Below, piece after piece: positions 16,899 through 26,014 of a DNA stretch of 64,000 nucleotides. A program made the translations under genes and the position numbers. The DNA lies in the NCBI RefSeq assembly GCF_963853665.1, contig NZ_OY970459.1:744001-808000 (forward strand), in the 5' to 3' direction. The notes under the pieces are model-generated. The model ran no database searches. It saw nothing but the letters and a program-made list of their open reading frames with translations, and was not told the origin of the DNA. This DNA comes from Mycobacterium decipiens. Lineage in GTDB: Bacteria; Actinomycetota; Actinomycetes; Mycobacteriales; Mycobacteriaceae. Each line of letters opens with the position of its first letter. The stretch's first letter is position 1.

Positions 16899-17906
16899 TC
16901 AACCGTTCGGCAGCCGCACCACCTGCGCGGCATAGCTCAGGCCCGCGCCATAGCCGATCAGCAGAGCCAGGTCGCCGGGTTTGGCCGCGCCGGTCGCCAG
17001 TAGTTCGTCCATTGCCAGCGGGATGGAGGCCGCCGACGTGTTCCCGGTGTGCTCGATGTCGTTGGCGACGATCGCGTCGGGTCGCAGTTCGAGGCTCTTG
17101 GCCAGGACTTCATTGATTCGGCTATTGGCCTGGTGAGGGATGAAGACGTCGATCTCGTCGGGCCTGACTCCTGCCGCGTCCATTGCTTGGCGGCCGACTT
17201 TGCCCATCTCGAACGCCGCCCACCGGAAGACCGCCGTGCCTTCCAGCCGCAGATAAGGGCGCGGGCCGGTCGGGTTCTCCGCATGGGTAATCCAGTCGAT
17301 GTCCTGGCGTATGGCATTGGCCTGGTCGCCGTCACTACCCCAGACCGCGGGACCAATTCCTTGAGCTGGCGTCTCGCCTACCACCATGGCGGCGGCGCCG
17401 TCGGCGAAGATGAAGCAGTTGCTGCGGTCTTGCATATCCACCGTGGGCGACAGTTTCTCCGTGCCGATCACCAGCATCGTTTTGGCACTTCCGCCCCGGA
17501 TCATGTCGGCCGCCACACCCAGCGCGTATCCGAAACCGGCGCACCCCGCCGAGATATCGAAAGCGGGAACGCCTTTAGCGCCCAACGCCGCCGCGACTAT
17601 TGGGGCGCATGCCGGGGTCTGAAAAAAATGGGTGCTGGTGGCAACGATCACGCCGTCGATGTCGGCTCCGTCGAGCGAGGCGCTCGACAATGCCCGTTGA
17701 CTGGCCACTATCGCCATGGAAGCGGCGGATTCGTCGTCGGCGGCGAACCGGCGGGTCTTGATTCCGGTTCGGGTGTAGATCCACTCATCGGACGAGTCGA
17801 TGTGCTGGCATATCTCCTCGTTGGTGACCACTCGCTGCGGGCGGTACGCCCCGACGCTGAGCAGTCCGACACTCTTGGCGCCGGTGGCCGTGGCGATCTC
17901 CGTCAT
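16899..17906 (-). CDS. fabH: Beta-ketoacyl-ACP synthase III
   Basis: This 335-aa protein has the KAS III catalytic triad: Cys122 in [10 protein letters not shown], His in [10 protein letters not shown] and Asn in HTGNTSAAS. In mycobacteria FabH condenses FAS-I acyl-CoA with malonyl-AcpM, linking FAS-I to the FAS-II mycolate elongation system. Length and motifs are normal. It is transcribed leftward, alone. Confidence 0.95.
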   Translation of the reverse strand: MTEIATATGAKSVGLLSVGAYRPQRVVTNEEICQHIDSSDEWIYTRTGIKTRRFAADDESAASMAIVASQRALSSASLDGADIDGVIVATSTHFFQTPACAPIVAAALGAKGVPAFDISAGCAGFGYALGVAADMIRGGSAKTMLVIGTEKLSPTVDMQDRSNCFIFADGAAAMVVGETPAQGIGPAVWGSDGDQANAIRQDIDWITHAENPTGPRPYLRLEGTAVFRWAAFEMGKVGRQAMDAAGVRPDEIDVFIPHQANSRINEVLAKSLELRPDAIVANDIEHTGNTSAASIPLAMDELLATGAAKPGDLALLIGYGAGLSYAAQVVRLPNG

Positions 17907-18028
17907 ACCCGTCCTCGGTGGTGTTATTTATCTGCGTCGGGATTGATCGACTGTAGACGTCATCGTCTTGGCCCAGCGCCGCAAGTCGTTACGTCGAGTA
18001 TGCATCCAAAGGCGAAGCCACGTCGCCC

Positions 18029-18913
18029 TCAGCGGGCCGGCGACCCGGCCAGTGCTAACGCCGCTGCCACCGCGATTGCCCATATCAACATGGTCAGCCC
18101 GGTGTCACGTAGTACCGGGATCAACTGACGCCCACCGCGCCCGGATCGCACCGGTCCCGCCGCGCGTAGCGCCAGCGGCGCGGCCACCAGTCCCACCGCG
18201 CACCATGGCGTCGCCAGCATCAGCACGAAAGTCAGCACCCCGGCGAGCGCTAGCAGCACCTGGTAAAGCGTCCGGGTGCGGGCATCGCCGAGCCGCACCG
18301 CCAGGGTGATCTTGCCGGCCTGGGCGTCGGTTGGGATATCGCGCAGGTTGTTGGCCACCAGCACCGACGACGACAACGCACCCGTTGCCACCGCCAGCAC
18401 CAGCCCCACCCAATCCACCCGCAACGCCTGGCTGTACTGGGTGCCGAGCACGGCGACCAGGCCGAAAAACACGAACACCGCCAGCTCGCCGAGGCCCGCG
18501 TAGCCGTACGGTTTCGCTCCGCCGGTGTACAGCCAGGCGCCAGCGAGGCAGATCGCGCCCACCAGGATCAGCCACGGCGCGCTGAGCAGCGCCAACGCCA
18601 GCCCGGCCACCGCACCGACCGTCAGGCTCAGCACGGCGGCGGTCAGCACCGAGCGCGGGGCCGCCAGCCGCGAGCCCACCAACCGAACCGGACCCACCCG
18701 GTCGTCGTCGGTGCCGCGGATGCCGTCGGAGTAGTCGTTGGCGTAGTTGACCCCGATGACCAGCGCCACCGCGACGGCCAGTGCCAGCAGCGCTTTGCAC
18801 CACACGGCCGCGTGCAGCCAGGCCGCGGCGCCGGTGCCCGCGATCACCGGAGCTACGGCGTTCGGCAGCGTCCGTGGCCGCGCGCCGGAGATCCACTGCG
18901 CAAAACTGGCCAC
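18029..18913 (-). CDS. menA: 1,4-dihydroxy-2-naphthoate polyprenyltransferase
   Basis: I start at GTG 18913 ([20 protein letters not shown]), giving 294 aa, the family length; longer in-frame extensions run antisense into the next gene. UbiA-family features are the first Asp-rich motif [13 protein letters not shown] (59-71), a second motif around [14 protein letters not shown], and about nine membrane helices. It prenylates DHNA to demethylmenaquinone in the membrane. It is divergent from pnp, 60 bp apart. Confidence 0.94.
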   Translation of the reverse strand: MASFAQWISGARPRTLPNAVAPVIAGTGAAAWLHAAVWCKALLALAVAVALVIGVNYANDYSDGIRGTDDDRVGPVRLVGSRLAAPRSVLTAAVLSLTVGAVAGLALALLSAPWLILVGAICLAGAWLYTGGAKPYGYAGLGELAVFVFFGLVAVLGTQYSQALRVDWVGLVLAVATGALSSSVLVANNLRDIPTDAQAGKITLAVRLGDARTRTLYQVLLALAGVLTFVLMLATPWCAVGLVAAPLALRAAGPVRSGRGGRQLIPVLRDTGLTMLIWAIAVAAALALAGSPAR

Positions 18914-18973
18914 CAGGGCATCCTGCCGTTGCCCCGGGTGCGCGATCAATCGGGGGGTATGAAGAATGGGCGG

Positions 18974-19762
18974 ATGCTGGGACTGATCGGCGGGAGCGGC
19001 TTCTACACGTTCTTTGAGGACTTCCCCGAAAGCAACGCAACCACCGTCACTCCCGACACCCCGTACGGCCAGCCCAGCGCCCCGGTCACGATTGGCGCTA
19101 TCGGGAGCCACGAGGTCGCGTTCCTGCCCCGGCACGGTGCGAATCATCAGTACTCGGCGCACGCCCTGCCCTATCGGGCCAACATGTGGGCGCTGCGTGC
19201 GCTCGGTGTGCGGCGGGTGCTGGCGCCCTGTGCGGTCGGCAGCCTGGACCCCGAACTCGGGCCCGGCGCCGTGGTGGTGCCCGATCAGCTGTTAGACCGC
19301 ACCAGCGGCCGAGCCGACACCTATTTCGATGCCGGCGGTGTCCACGCCACCTTTGCCGATCCGTATTGCCCGACGCTGCGGACCGCGGTGACCGGCCTGC
19401 CCGGCGTGATCGACGGGGGCACCCTGGTGGTGATCCAGGGCCCGCGGTTCTCCACCCGCGCGGAAAGTCGGTGGTTCGCCGCCGCCGGGTGCAATCTGGT
19501 CAACATGACCGGCTATCCCGAGGCTGTGCTGGCTCGCGAACTCGAATTATGTTATGCGGCAATCGCTTTAGTGACAGATGTGGACGCCGGCGTCGCGGTT
19601 GGCGATGGCGTGAAGGCCGCCGATGTGTTCGCCGCGTTCGGGGAGAACGTCGAACTGCTCAAGAAGCTGGTGGCAGCCGCGATCGACCGGGTCGCCGCCG
19701 AGCGCACCTGTACGCAGTGTCTGCGGCACGACGGGGTGACGTTGCCGTTCGAGCTACCGTGA
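18974..19762 (+). CDS. pnp: Nucleoside phosphorylase of the MTA phosphorylase family
   Basis: The ATG at 18974 begins [13 protein letters not shown], the family N-terminus; an in-frame ATG at 18959 adds five residues. The 262-aa protein shows [30 protein letters not shown] and [18 protein letters not shown], the phosphate- and purine-binding blocks of methylthioadenosine phosphorylase. It cleaves 5'-methylthioadenosine (or a related nucleoside) by phosphate. M. tuberculosis calls it pnp (Rv0535). The galE3 GTG overlaps its stop. Confidence 0.93.
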   Translation: MLGLIGGSGFYTFFEDFPESNATTVTPDTPYGQPSAPVTIGAIGSHEVAFLPRHGANHQYSAHALPYRANMWALRALGVRRVLAPCAVGSLDPELGPGAVVVPDQLLDRTSGRADTYFDAGGVHATFADPYCPTLRTAVTGLPGVIDGGTLVVIQGPRFSTRAESRWFAAAGCNLVNMTGYPEAVLARELELCYAAIALVTDVDAGVAVGDGVKAADVFAAFGENVELLKKLVAAAIDRVAAERTCTQCLRHDGVTLPFELP

Positions 19763-20799
19763 GGGTGCTGCTGACCGGCGCGGCCGGTTTCATCGGCGTC
19801 AGGGTGGCCGCGGCGCTGCGGGCTGCTGGGCACGACGTGGTTGGTGTCGACGCACTGCTGCCCGCCGCGCATGGGCCGAATCCGGTGTTGCCACCGGGCT
19901 GTCACCGGATCGACGTGCGCGACGCCGACGCGCTGGCCCCCGTGTTGGCCGGTGTCGACCTGGTCTGTCACCAGGCCGCGATGGTGGGTGCCGGTGTGAA
20001 CGCCACCGACGCACCCGCATACGGCGGCCACAACGATCTCGCCACGACGGTGCTGCTGGCGCAGATGTTTGCCGCCGGGGTCCGCCATCTGGTGCTGGCG
20101 TCGTCAATGGTGGTGTACGGGCAGGGCCGCTACCACTGTCCGGTGCATGGATCCGTCGACCCGCATCCGCGGCGGCGAGCCGACCTGGACGCCGGCGTCT
20201 TCGAGCACCGCTGCCCGGTCTGCGCGCAGCCGGTCACGTGGCGGCTGGTTGACGAGGATGCCGCACTGCGGCCGCGAAGCCTGTATGCGGCCAGCAAGAC
20301 CGCGCAGGAGCATTACGCGCTGGCGTGGTCGGAGTCAACCGGGGGCACGGTGGTGGCGTTGCGCTACCACAATGTCTACGGTCCTGGCATGCCGCGCGAC
20401 ACCCCCTATTCCGGGGTGGCGGCAATCTTCCGGTCGGCACTTGAAAATGGCCAACGACCAACGGTTTTCGAAGACGGCGGTCAGATGCGTGACTTTGTTC
20501 ACGTCGACGACGTGGCCGTCGCGAACCTTGCCGCGGTCGCGGCGGACCGCGCCGGCTTCACCGCGGTCAATGTCTGTTCCGGCCGGCCCATCTCGATCCT
20601 GGAAGTGGCCACGGCATTGTGCGATGCGCGCGGCGAGGAAAGTGGCACTGTGTCACCGGTAGTCACCGGGCAGTACCGCAGCGGCGACGTGCGCCACATC
20701 GTTGCCGATCCCGCGCGGGCCGCCGACGTACTGGGTTTCCGCGCCGCCGTTGATCCGCGCGATGGGCTGCGCGAATTCGCGTACGCGCCGCTTCGCTAG
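19759..20799 (+). CDS. galE3: NAD-dependent epimerase/dehydratase with a Cys-rich insertion (GalE3)
   Basis: The GTG at 19759 overlaps the pnp stop (GTGA). The 346-aa extended SDR has the TGAAGFIG Rossmann motif and catalytic YAASK. Unusually, between the beta-sheet core and YxxxK there is a loop with HCPVHG and HRCPVCAQPV: two Cys-x2-Cys/His knuckles about 30 residues apart that look like a zinc-ribbon. Substrate unknown, probably a nucleotide sugar; M. tuberculosis Rv0536 is the homologue. Confidence 0.9.
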   Translation: MRVLLTGAAGFIGVRVAAALRAAGHDVVGVDALLPAAHGPNPVLPPGCHRIDVRDADALAPVLAGVDLVCHQAAMVGAGVNATDAPAYGGHNDLATTVLLAQMFAAGVRHLVLASSMVVYGQGRYHCPVHGSVDPHPRRRADLDAGVFEHRCPVCAQPVTWRLVDEDAALRPRSLYAASKTAQEHYALAWSESTGGTVVALRYHNVYGPGMPRDTPYSGVAAIFRSALENGQRPTVFEDGGQMRDFVHVDDVAVANLAAVAADRAGFTAVNVCSGRPISILEVATALCDARGEESGTVSPVVTGQYRSGDVRHIVADPARAADVLGFRAAVDPRDGLREFAYAPLR

Positions 20800-20807
20800 T
20801 GCTCGAT

Positions 20808-22445
20808 CTACGACGAGTCGTCCGGCGGCCGATAGATCTTTGGACGCACTTGCTGCGTCGGTTCGGCTGACCTGAAGATCCGGGGCGACCCAGCTGGCCG
20901 GGACAGCACTGTGGTGTGCGAATCCGCTGTGCCGGCGGCCGTGATCCGGGTGGTCTGGGCCGCTGAGGGCACGGGAGCCGCTGCGGGGGCACCGATCCGG
21001 CCGGGTCGCCGCGGTCGCCGGGGGTGTCGTGGCCGTTGCGGGGGCCGGCGGCGCCGGCCGATGACGATGGCCGCGGCAAGGATGCCCAATGCCAGCCCGC
21101 ACAGCACCACGTCGAAGATGCTGGTGATCTGCTGAGCGAGATTGTTTCCGTAGACAGGGTTGGGCGATGCTCCCGGGGATGCCTGGAATCGCGGAGCCAA
21201 CACGATGCCGACGATGACGCGAGAAACGGTCAGCATGAATAGAAATCCGCACAGCGCTGAGATCAACCTGCCAGGCAGGGTCTCGGTGGCCAGGTTGACT
21301 CGAATCCAGATCGCAAGGACGGCGGCGGCCAGATCGAACGCGGCCAGCGTCATGCTGTCGTAGCGCGAGAACGGGTAATTTAACATCACCGCGACGAGAA
21401 GGTCGGTCAACCGCATCGCCACCGAGCCCACGCACCATACGGCGATCAGCAGCAATCCGTTTCGGGCCGCCGCCCGCCACACAGCCTTGTCGATCGGTGG
21501 CGTGGTCGGGGACCTGAACAAGGTCAGCGGCGCGAATATCGCCGCGGCGGCCGCCCACGCCAGATAGCCCTCATATCCGACGCCGGCCGTCGAGGTGTTC
21601 TGGGCTATGCCGTGGAATGCGTCGATTTCACGGCCGATGGGAAGGCTCCACACGATGATCCCGGCGGCCAGGGTCGAGGCGCCCAGCGCCACGGTTGAGA
21701 GTCGATGGGCCTCGGTGGCGCGAAGCAGCCACCGGGATGCGACAACCACGGCGACCAGCGCCACCACGCCGTACACCACCGCCGTGTCGATGACCGCGAG
21801 GTTCTGTTTGCCGAAGCCGGACGCACCGGCCGCGGGCTGCAACGCGTACTTCACTCGCCAGGACAGATTGAAACCGGTACTGAGCGCGGCACCGAACATC
21901 GACGCGTAGCCGAGGATCTGGGCGGCCCGCAGCCACCTGCCGCGCCCGTCCTCGTCGGTTGCTGCGCTGACCAGCATCGGTTGCGCGCTCAACAGGGCGC
22001 CGGTGATCCCCAGCCACCCCCCTGGGCCGACACCTCCCGGCACGTTGACGGTGCCGCCGGATCGAATCGTCTGGATTGCATCGAACACCACGAAGCCCAA
22101 CACCAGCAGCAGATAGGGGACGTTGAGGCCGAGACGAAGCCGGCCGACCAGGGCAGGGTTGAGTCGCGGGCCGAACAGGGCGATTGCGAGCGAGGCCAGC
22201 GAGAGCAGTGTCACCGCCAGCAGCAGCGCGAGCAAGTTGGGGTTGCTGTCCGGGATTCGGAAACCGAAATACAGGTTCCATGGGAAAAACAGCGCCAAGA
22301 CGAGCAGAACCCCCGCGGTCAGGTCGACGACGATGTCTCGCCGTCGCGTCGAGTCCGGGCGGGGGCCTGAGCCGGCAGGTGCTGGCTGCGGCGCCGGCGC
22401 ACTCGCGATGGGGCCGGTAGGCGTGTCGTCGCTGCTCAGGCTCAC
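20808..22445 (-). CDS. Polytopic membrane protein of unknown function (Rv0537c homologue)
   Basis: This 545-aa protein has about ten to twelve predicted membrane helices, a short Pro/Ala-rich N-terminus and a C-terminal cytoplasmic tail that is strongly basic and proline-rich (runs of RRRRPP and RPRHPRRP). No enzyme motif is recognisable. It converges on galE3 with an 8-bp gap. It is conserved in mycobacteria. Confidence 0.82.
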   Translation of the reverse strand: MSLSSDDTPTGPIASAPAPQPAPAGSGPRPDSTRRRDIVVDLTAGVLLVLALFFPWNLYFGFRIPDSNPNLLALLLAVTLLSLASLAIALFGPRLNPALVGRLRLGLNVPYLLLVLGFVVFDAIQTIRSGGTVNVPGGVGPGGWLGITGALLSAQPMLVSAATDEDGRGRWLRAAQILGYASMFGAALSTGFNLSWRVKYALQPAAGASGFGKQNLAVIDTAVVYGVVALVAVVVASRWLLRATEAHRLSTVALGASTLAAGIIVWSLPIGREIDAFHGIAQNTSTAGVGYEGYLAWAAAAAIFAPLTLFRSPTTPPIDKAVWRAAARNGLLLIAVWCVGSVAMRLTDLLVAVMLNYPFSRYDSMTLAAFDLAAAVLAIWIRVNLATETLPGRLISALCGFLFMLTVSRVIVGIVLAPRFQASPGASPNPVYGNNLAQQITSIFDVVLCGLALGILAAAIVIGRRRRPPQRPRHPRRPRRPGRIGAPAAAPVPSAAQTTRITAAGTADSHTTVLSRPAGSPRIFRSAEPTQQVRPKIYRPPDDSS

Positions 22446-22754
22446 GATGTCCCCCAGGGATCAAGAACGGTCACGGTTGGCGCAGGTTGGGTCCGGTGGC
22501 AACGGAGCACCCTGCCGGTCCGACTGCGTTGCTCGCTTGCGAACATAGTCTCCGTTCGGACGACGTGGCAGTGGCTGAGAACGGGCGGTTGGGCGGATCC
22601 CGTTCCGCGTTGCCGTCCCGCGGCTTGCGAACCCGGTTACGCTGCGGTCATGGGCGAACATCGTCGCCGAAGGACGGATACTGCCGACGGTATCGCAGTG
22701 TAGCGAGGCCGGAACATTGCTGGTTGCGGGGTGGCCAGTCGAAGGAGAGCCGCG
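22446..22754. other. Divergent intergenic region, 309 bp
   Basis: This region separates the Rv0537c homologue (leftward) from the Rv0538 homologue (rightward). It has no convincing gene, repeat or hairpin. It ends in GAAGGAGAG (22741-22749), the ribosome-binding site for the downstream ATG at 22755. The remaining short open frames are antisense noise. Confidence 0.5.
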
Positions 22755-24029
22755 ATGGACGTCGTTTTGGGGGTTGCGGTCATGGATCGGGCCGCGCGTC
22801 TGGCGCTGGTTGACTCGGCCGCGCTGGGCACCGTAATCGACCAATTCATCCTCGATGTGGCGGAGAACCCCGTTGCGGTGCTAACCGAGACCGTGGTCGG
22901 CACGAATCGGCTACTGGCCGAAGAAGACCACCGGCTGGTCGCTACTCGGCTGTGCTGGCCGGATCAGGCCCAAGCTGACGAGCTGCGGCGGGCACTCGAC
23001 GATTCCGGGGTGCACGACGTTGCGGTGCTATCCGAATCGGAGGCCGCCACGGCCCTGCTGGGAGTGGAACAGGCCGGCTCGGCCGTGCTGCTCGTCGGCG
23101 ATGAGACGGCGACTCTGCTAACCGGGGGGCCGGTGGTGGGCGACCCGGACGCGCCGCCGACGATGCTGGCCGCCGCGCCGGTTGCCGGCGCCGACGCCAC
23201 ATCCACCTTCGATACCCTGATGGCTCGGCTCGACGACCAGACCGGCGCCCGGGGGATGTGCTGCTGGTGGGCACGTCGGCTGAGCACACCGCGGTTCTTG
23301 CCGACCAGCTGCGCGCGGCGTCGACCATGCGCGTGCAGGTTCCCGACGACCCCACCTTCGCGCTGGCCCGCGGCGCGGCGATGGCGGCCAGCTCAGCGAC
23401 GATGGCGCAACCGGCGCTCGCCGGTGAAGCGACCGCGTTCCTCCCCCCGGCCGAGGCGGGGCAATCGAGTTCGGAAGAGGAGCAGCTGGCGTACTCGCAG
23501 GCCGGCGACTACGAACTGCTTCCGGTCGACGAGTATGAGGAATTCGACGACTTAGACGACGATGAATCCGCCGCCGAGCCTGCGCGCCTGAGCGGGCGGT
23601 CGTTGCTGATCAGCAATGCTGTCGTTGCATTCGCGGTGATCGGATTCGCTTCGCTGGCGGTCGCAGTGGCGGTCACCATCCGACCGACCGCGGCGTCACA
23701 GCCGGTAGAGGGACACCAGAACGCCCAGCCAGGCAAGTTCATGCCACTCTTGCCGACGCAACAGCAGGCGCCGGTACCGCCGCCGCCGCCCGATGACCCC
23801 ACCGCAGGATTCCAGGGCGGCACCATTCCGGCTGTTCAGGGCGTGGTACCGCGGCCGGGAACCTCGCCCGGGGTGGGCGGGACCCCGGTGGCACCCGCGC
23901 CGGTGGCGCCGCCGGTGCCGGGTGTGGTGCCCGCCCCGGTGCCGATACCGGTTCCGATCATCATTCCTGGTTTCCCGGGTTGGCAGCCGGGAATGCCGAC
24001 CATCCCGACCGCGCCGCCGATCACGCTTC

Positions 24030-24240
24030 CAACGACGCCGGCGACGACGCCGACGACGCCGACGACCACGCCGACGACTCCGACGACGCCGGCGACCACA
24101 CCGACGACTCCGACGACGCCGGCGACCACGCCGACGACTCCGACGACGCCGGCGACGCCGACGACTCCGACGACGCCGGCGACGCCGACGACTCCGACGA
24201 CGCCGGCGACCACGCCGACGACGACGCTGGCCCCGCTGAC
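24030..24240 (+). repeat. Thr-Pro coding tandem repeat
   Basis: Imperfect copies of ACGCCGACGACTCCGACGAC and variants, in units of 15-30 bp, encode TPTTPTTPAT-type repeats in the extracellular part of the Rv0538-like protein. The array is prone to copy-number change. Confidence 0.85.
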
Positions 24241-24417
24241 GCCGACGACGACCGCCGCACCTCCGCCGACGACGACCGTCGCACCTCCGCCGACGACTGT
24301 GGCCCCCCCGACAGAGCCGCCTACGCAACAACCAACCCAGCAGGTACCAACCCAGCAGATACCGACCGTGGCCCCGCAGGCGCCGCAGACGGTGGAGCCG
24401 GCACCGCCGGCCGGTGG

Positions 24418-24646
24418 GGGTATCGGCGGAAGCGGCGACCTCAGCGGCGGTGGCAGCGGCGGTGGCAGCGGTGGTAGCGGCGACCTCAGCGGCGGTGGCA
24501 GCGGCGGTAGCAGCGGCGGTAGCGGCGACTTCAGCGGCGGTGGCAGCGGCGGCGGCAGCGGCGGCGGCGGCGGCAGCGGCGGCAGTAGCGGTGGCAGCAG
24601 CGGTGGCAGCAGCGGTGGCAGCAGTGGCGGTGGCCACTCTGGCGAC
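24418..24646 (+). repeat. Gly/Ser coding tandem repeat
   Basis: Repeats of GGCGGTGGCAGC and a longer unit encoding SGDLSGGGSGG (three copies, the third SGDF) make the C-terminal tail of the Rv0538-like protein. The tail is low complexity and Gly/Ser rich; it is not a PE_PGRS protein because no PE domain precedes it. Confidence 0.85.
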
Positions 24647-24682
24647 TGATCACCGTCGCCGCGTCACCTAAGGTCGGATGCC

Positions 24683-25339
24683 ATGCCCGGCGATGCGGTG
24701 ACGGTGGTACTGCCCTGTCTCAACGAAGCGGAATCACTACCGGCGGTGCTGGCCGCCATTCCGTCCGGCTATCGAGCGTTGGTGGTTGACAACAACAGCA
24801 CCGACGACACCGCCGAGGTCGCCGCCCGACACGGTGCCCGGGTGGTCGCCGAGCCACAGCCCGGATACGGCTCGGCGGTGCATGCGGGGGTGCTCGCCGC
24901 CACCACCCCCATCGTGGCCGTCATCGACGCCGACGGCTCAATGGATGCCGGTGATCTGCCGAGGCTGGTTGCAGAACTCGACAAGGGCGCCGACCTGGTG
25001 ATCGGCCGGCGGCAGCCGGTGCCCGGACTGCACTGGCCGTGGGTTGCCCGGGTCGGCACGGTGGTGATGAGCTGGCGGCTGCGCACCCGTCACGGCCTGC
25101 CGGTGCACGACATCGCACCCATGCGGGTAGCCCGGCGGGCGGCTCTGCTGAATCTGGGCGTCACCGACCGACGGTCGGGGTATCCGCTGGAGCTGCTGGT
25201 GCGTGCCGCGGCCGCCGGATGGCGCGTGGTCGAACTCGACGTCAACTACGGTCCCCGGACGGGCGGCAAATCCAAGGTCAGCGGTTCGCTGCGGGGCAGC
25301 GTCATCGCGATCCTGGACTTCTGGAAGGTGATCTCGTGA
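24683..25339 (+). CDS. Family 2 glycosyltransferase, dolichyl-phosphate-mannose-synthase-like (Rv0539 homologue)
   Basis: This 218-aa protein has the GT-A pattern: VVLPCLNEAESL, VVDNNSTDDTAEVA and the DXD-type VIDADGSMD. It lacks a C-terminal membrane domain, unlike larger DPM synthases. It probably transfers a sugar from an NDP-sugar to a polyprenyl phosphate or lipid at the cytoplasmic membrane. The next gene overlaps its stop. Confidence 0.88.
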   Translation: MPGDAVTVVLPCLNEAESLPAVLAAIPSGYRALVVDNNSTDDTAEVAARHGARVVAEPQPGYGSAVHAGVLAATTPIVAVIDADGSMDAGDLPRLVAELDKGADLVIGRRQPVPGLHWPWVARVGTVVMSWRLRTRHGLPVHDIAPMRVARRAALLNLGVTDRRSGYPLELLVRAAAAGWRVVELDVNYGPRTGGKSKVSGSLRGSVIAILDFWKVIS

Positions 25340-25998
25340 GCTGCCTGCCGGTCACCGTGCTGGTGGTCGCCAAAGCGCCCGAGCCGGGCCGGGCCAAGAC
25401 CCGGCTCGCCGCGGCGGTTGGCGATCGGGTCGCCGCCGACATCGCCGCGGCAGCGCTGCTCGACACCCTCGACGCGGTGGCCGCCGCGCCGGTGGCCGCG
25501 CGGGTGGTGGCACTCACCGGCAACCTGGAAACGGCCGCCGGTGCCAGCGAGATCCGTCAACGACTCAAGTCCTTCACGGTGATCGAGCAGCGTGGCGACG
25601 ACTTCGCTGACCGGCTCGCCAACGCACACGCCGACGCATCCGACGGATATCCGGTGCTGCAGATCGGGATGGACACGCCCCAGGTGAGTGCCGAGTTGCT
25701 GACCGATTGCGCGCGACGGCTGCTCGAGACGCCGGCGGTGCTGGGCTTTGCGTTCGACGGCGGCTGGTGGGTGCTCGGGGTTCGTACGCCGGCCGCCGCC
25801 GAGTGCCTGCGCGCCGTCCCGATGTCGGCACCGGACACCGGCGAGCTCACGCTGAAGGCGTTGCGCGATAACGGCATTGACGTGCTGATGGTGCAACGCC
25901 TGGCCGACTTCGACGTGGTGGACGACGTCGCGGTGGTACGCGATGCCTGCGGCTCGGGCGGCCGGTTCGAGCGGGTCACCCGCGCGGCCGGACTGTGA
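25336..25998 (+). CDS. DUF2064-type glycosyltransferase-like protein (Rv0540 homologue)
   Basis: The GTG overlaps the preceding stop (GTGA). The 220-aa product opens LVVAKAPEPGRAKTRLAAAVGD, the nucleotide-sugar/NTP-binding signature of TIGR04282/DUF2064 proteins, followed by QIGMDTPQV and FDGGWWVLG. The family is structurally akin to nucleotidyl- and glycosyltransferases. Its coupling to the GT2 gene suggests a shared glycolipid pathway (inference). Confidence 0.85.
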   Translation: MSCLPVTVLVVAKAPEPGRAKTRLAAAVGDRVAADIAAAALLDTLDAVAAAPVAARVVALTGNLETAAGASEIRQRLKSFTVIEQRGDDFADRLANAHADASDGYPVLQIGMDTPQVSAELLTDCARRLLETPAVLGFAFDGGWWVLGVRTPAAAECLRAVPMSAPDTGELTLKALRDNGIDVLMVQRLADFDVVDDVAVVRDACGSGGRFERVTRAAGL

Positions 25999-26014
25999 CT
26001 CCGGAACCGCACCC

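Larger units (their letters stand above)
22755..24649 (+). pseudogene. Rv0538-like Pro/Thr- and Gly/Ser-rich membrane protein, split by a 1-bp deletion
   Basis: ATG 22755 follows GAAGGAGAG and starts MDVVLGVAVMDRAARLALVD. This is the mycobacterial N-terminal domain with an ATPase/actin-like look (function unknown). The frame breaks at five G's (23251-23255). Adding one G restores GDVLLVGTSAEHTAVLADQL in the frame that continues to 24649. The rest has an acidic segment, one transmembrane helix (about 23604-23685), a Pro-rich stretch, Thr-Pro repeats and a Gly/Ser-rich tail predicted outside the membrane. M. tuberculosis Rv0538 is one intact protein. This copy is either a true pseudogene or an assembly error. 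Confidence 0.8.

Noticed and set aside
23980..24477. Asp/Ala-rich frame inside the Rv0538-like gene
   Set aside because: It is a frame shift of the Thr-Pro repeat DNA, not a separate gene.
24418..24646. Possible PE_PGRS-type Gly-rich domain
   Set aside because: No PE domain precedes it, and the repeat is Gly-Ser rather than GGAGGX; it is the tail of the Rv0538-like protein.
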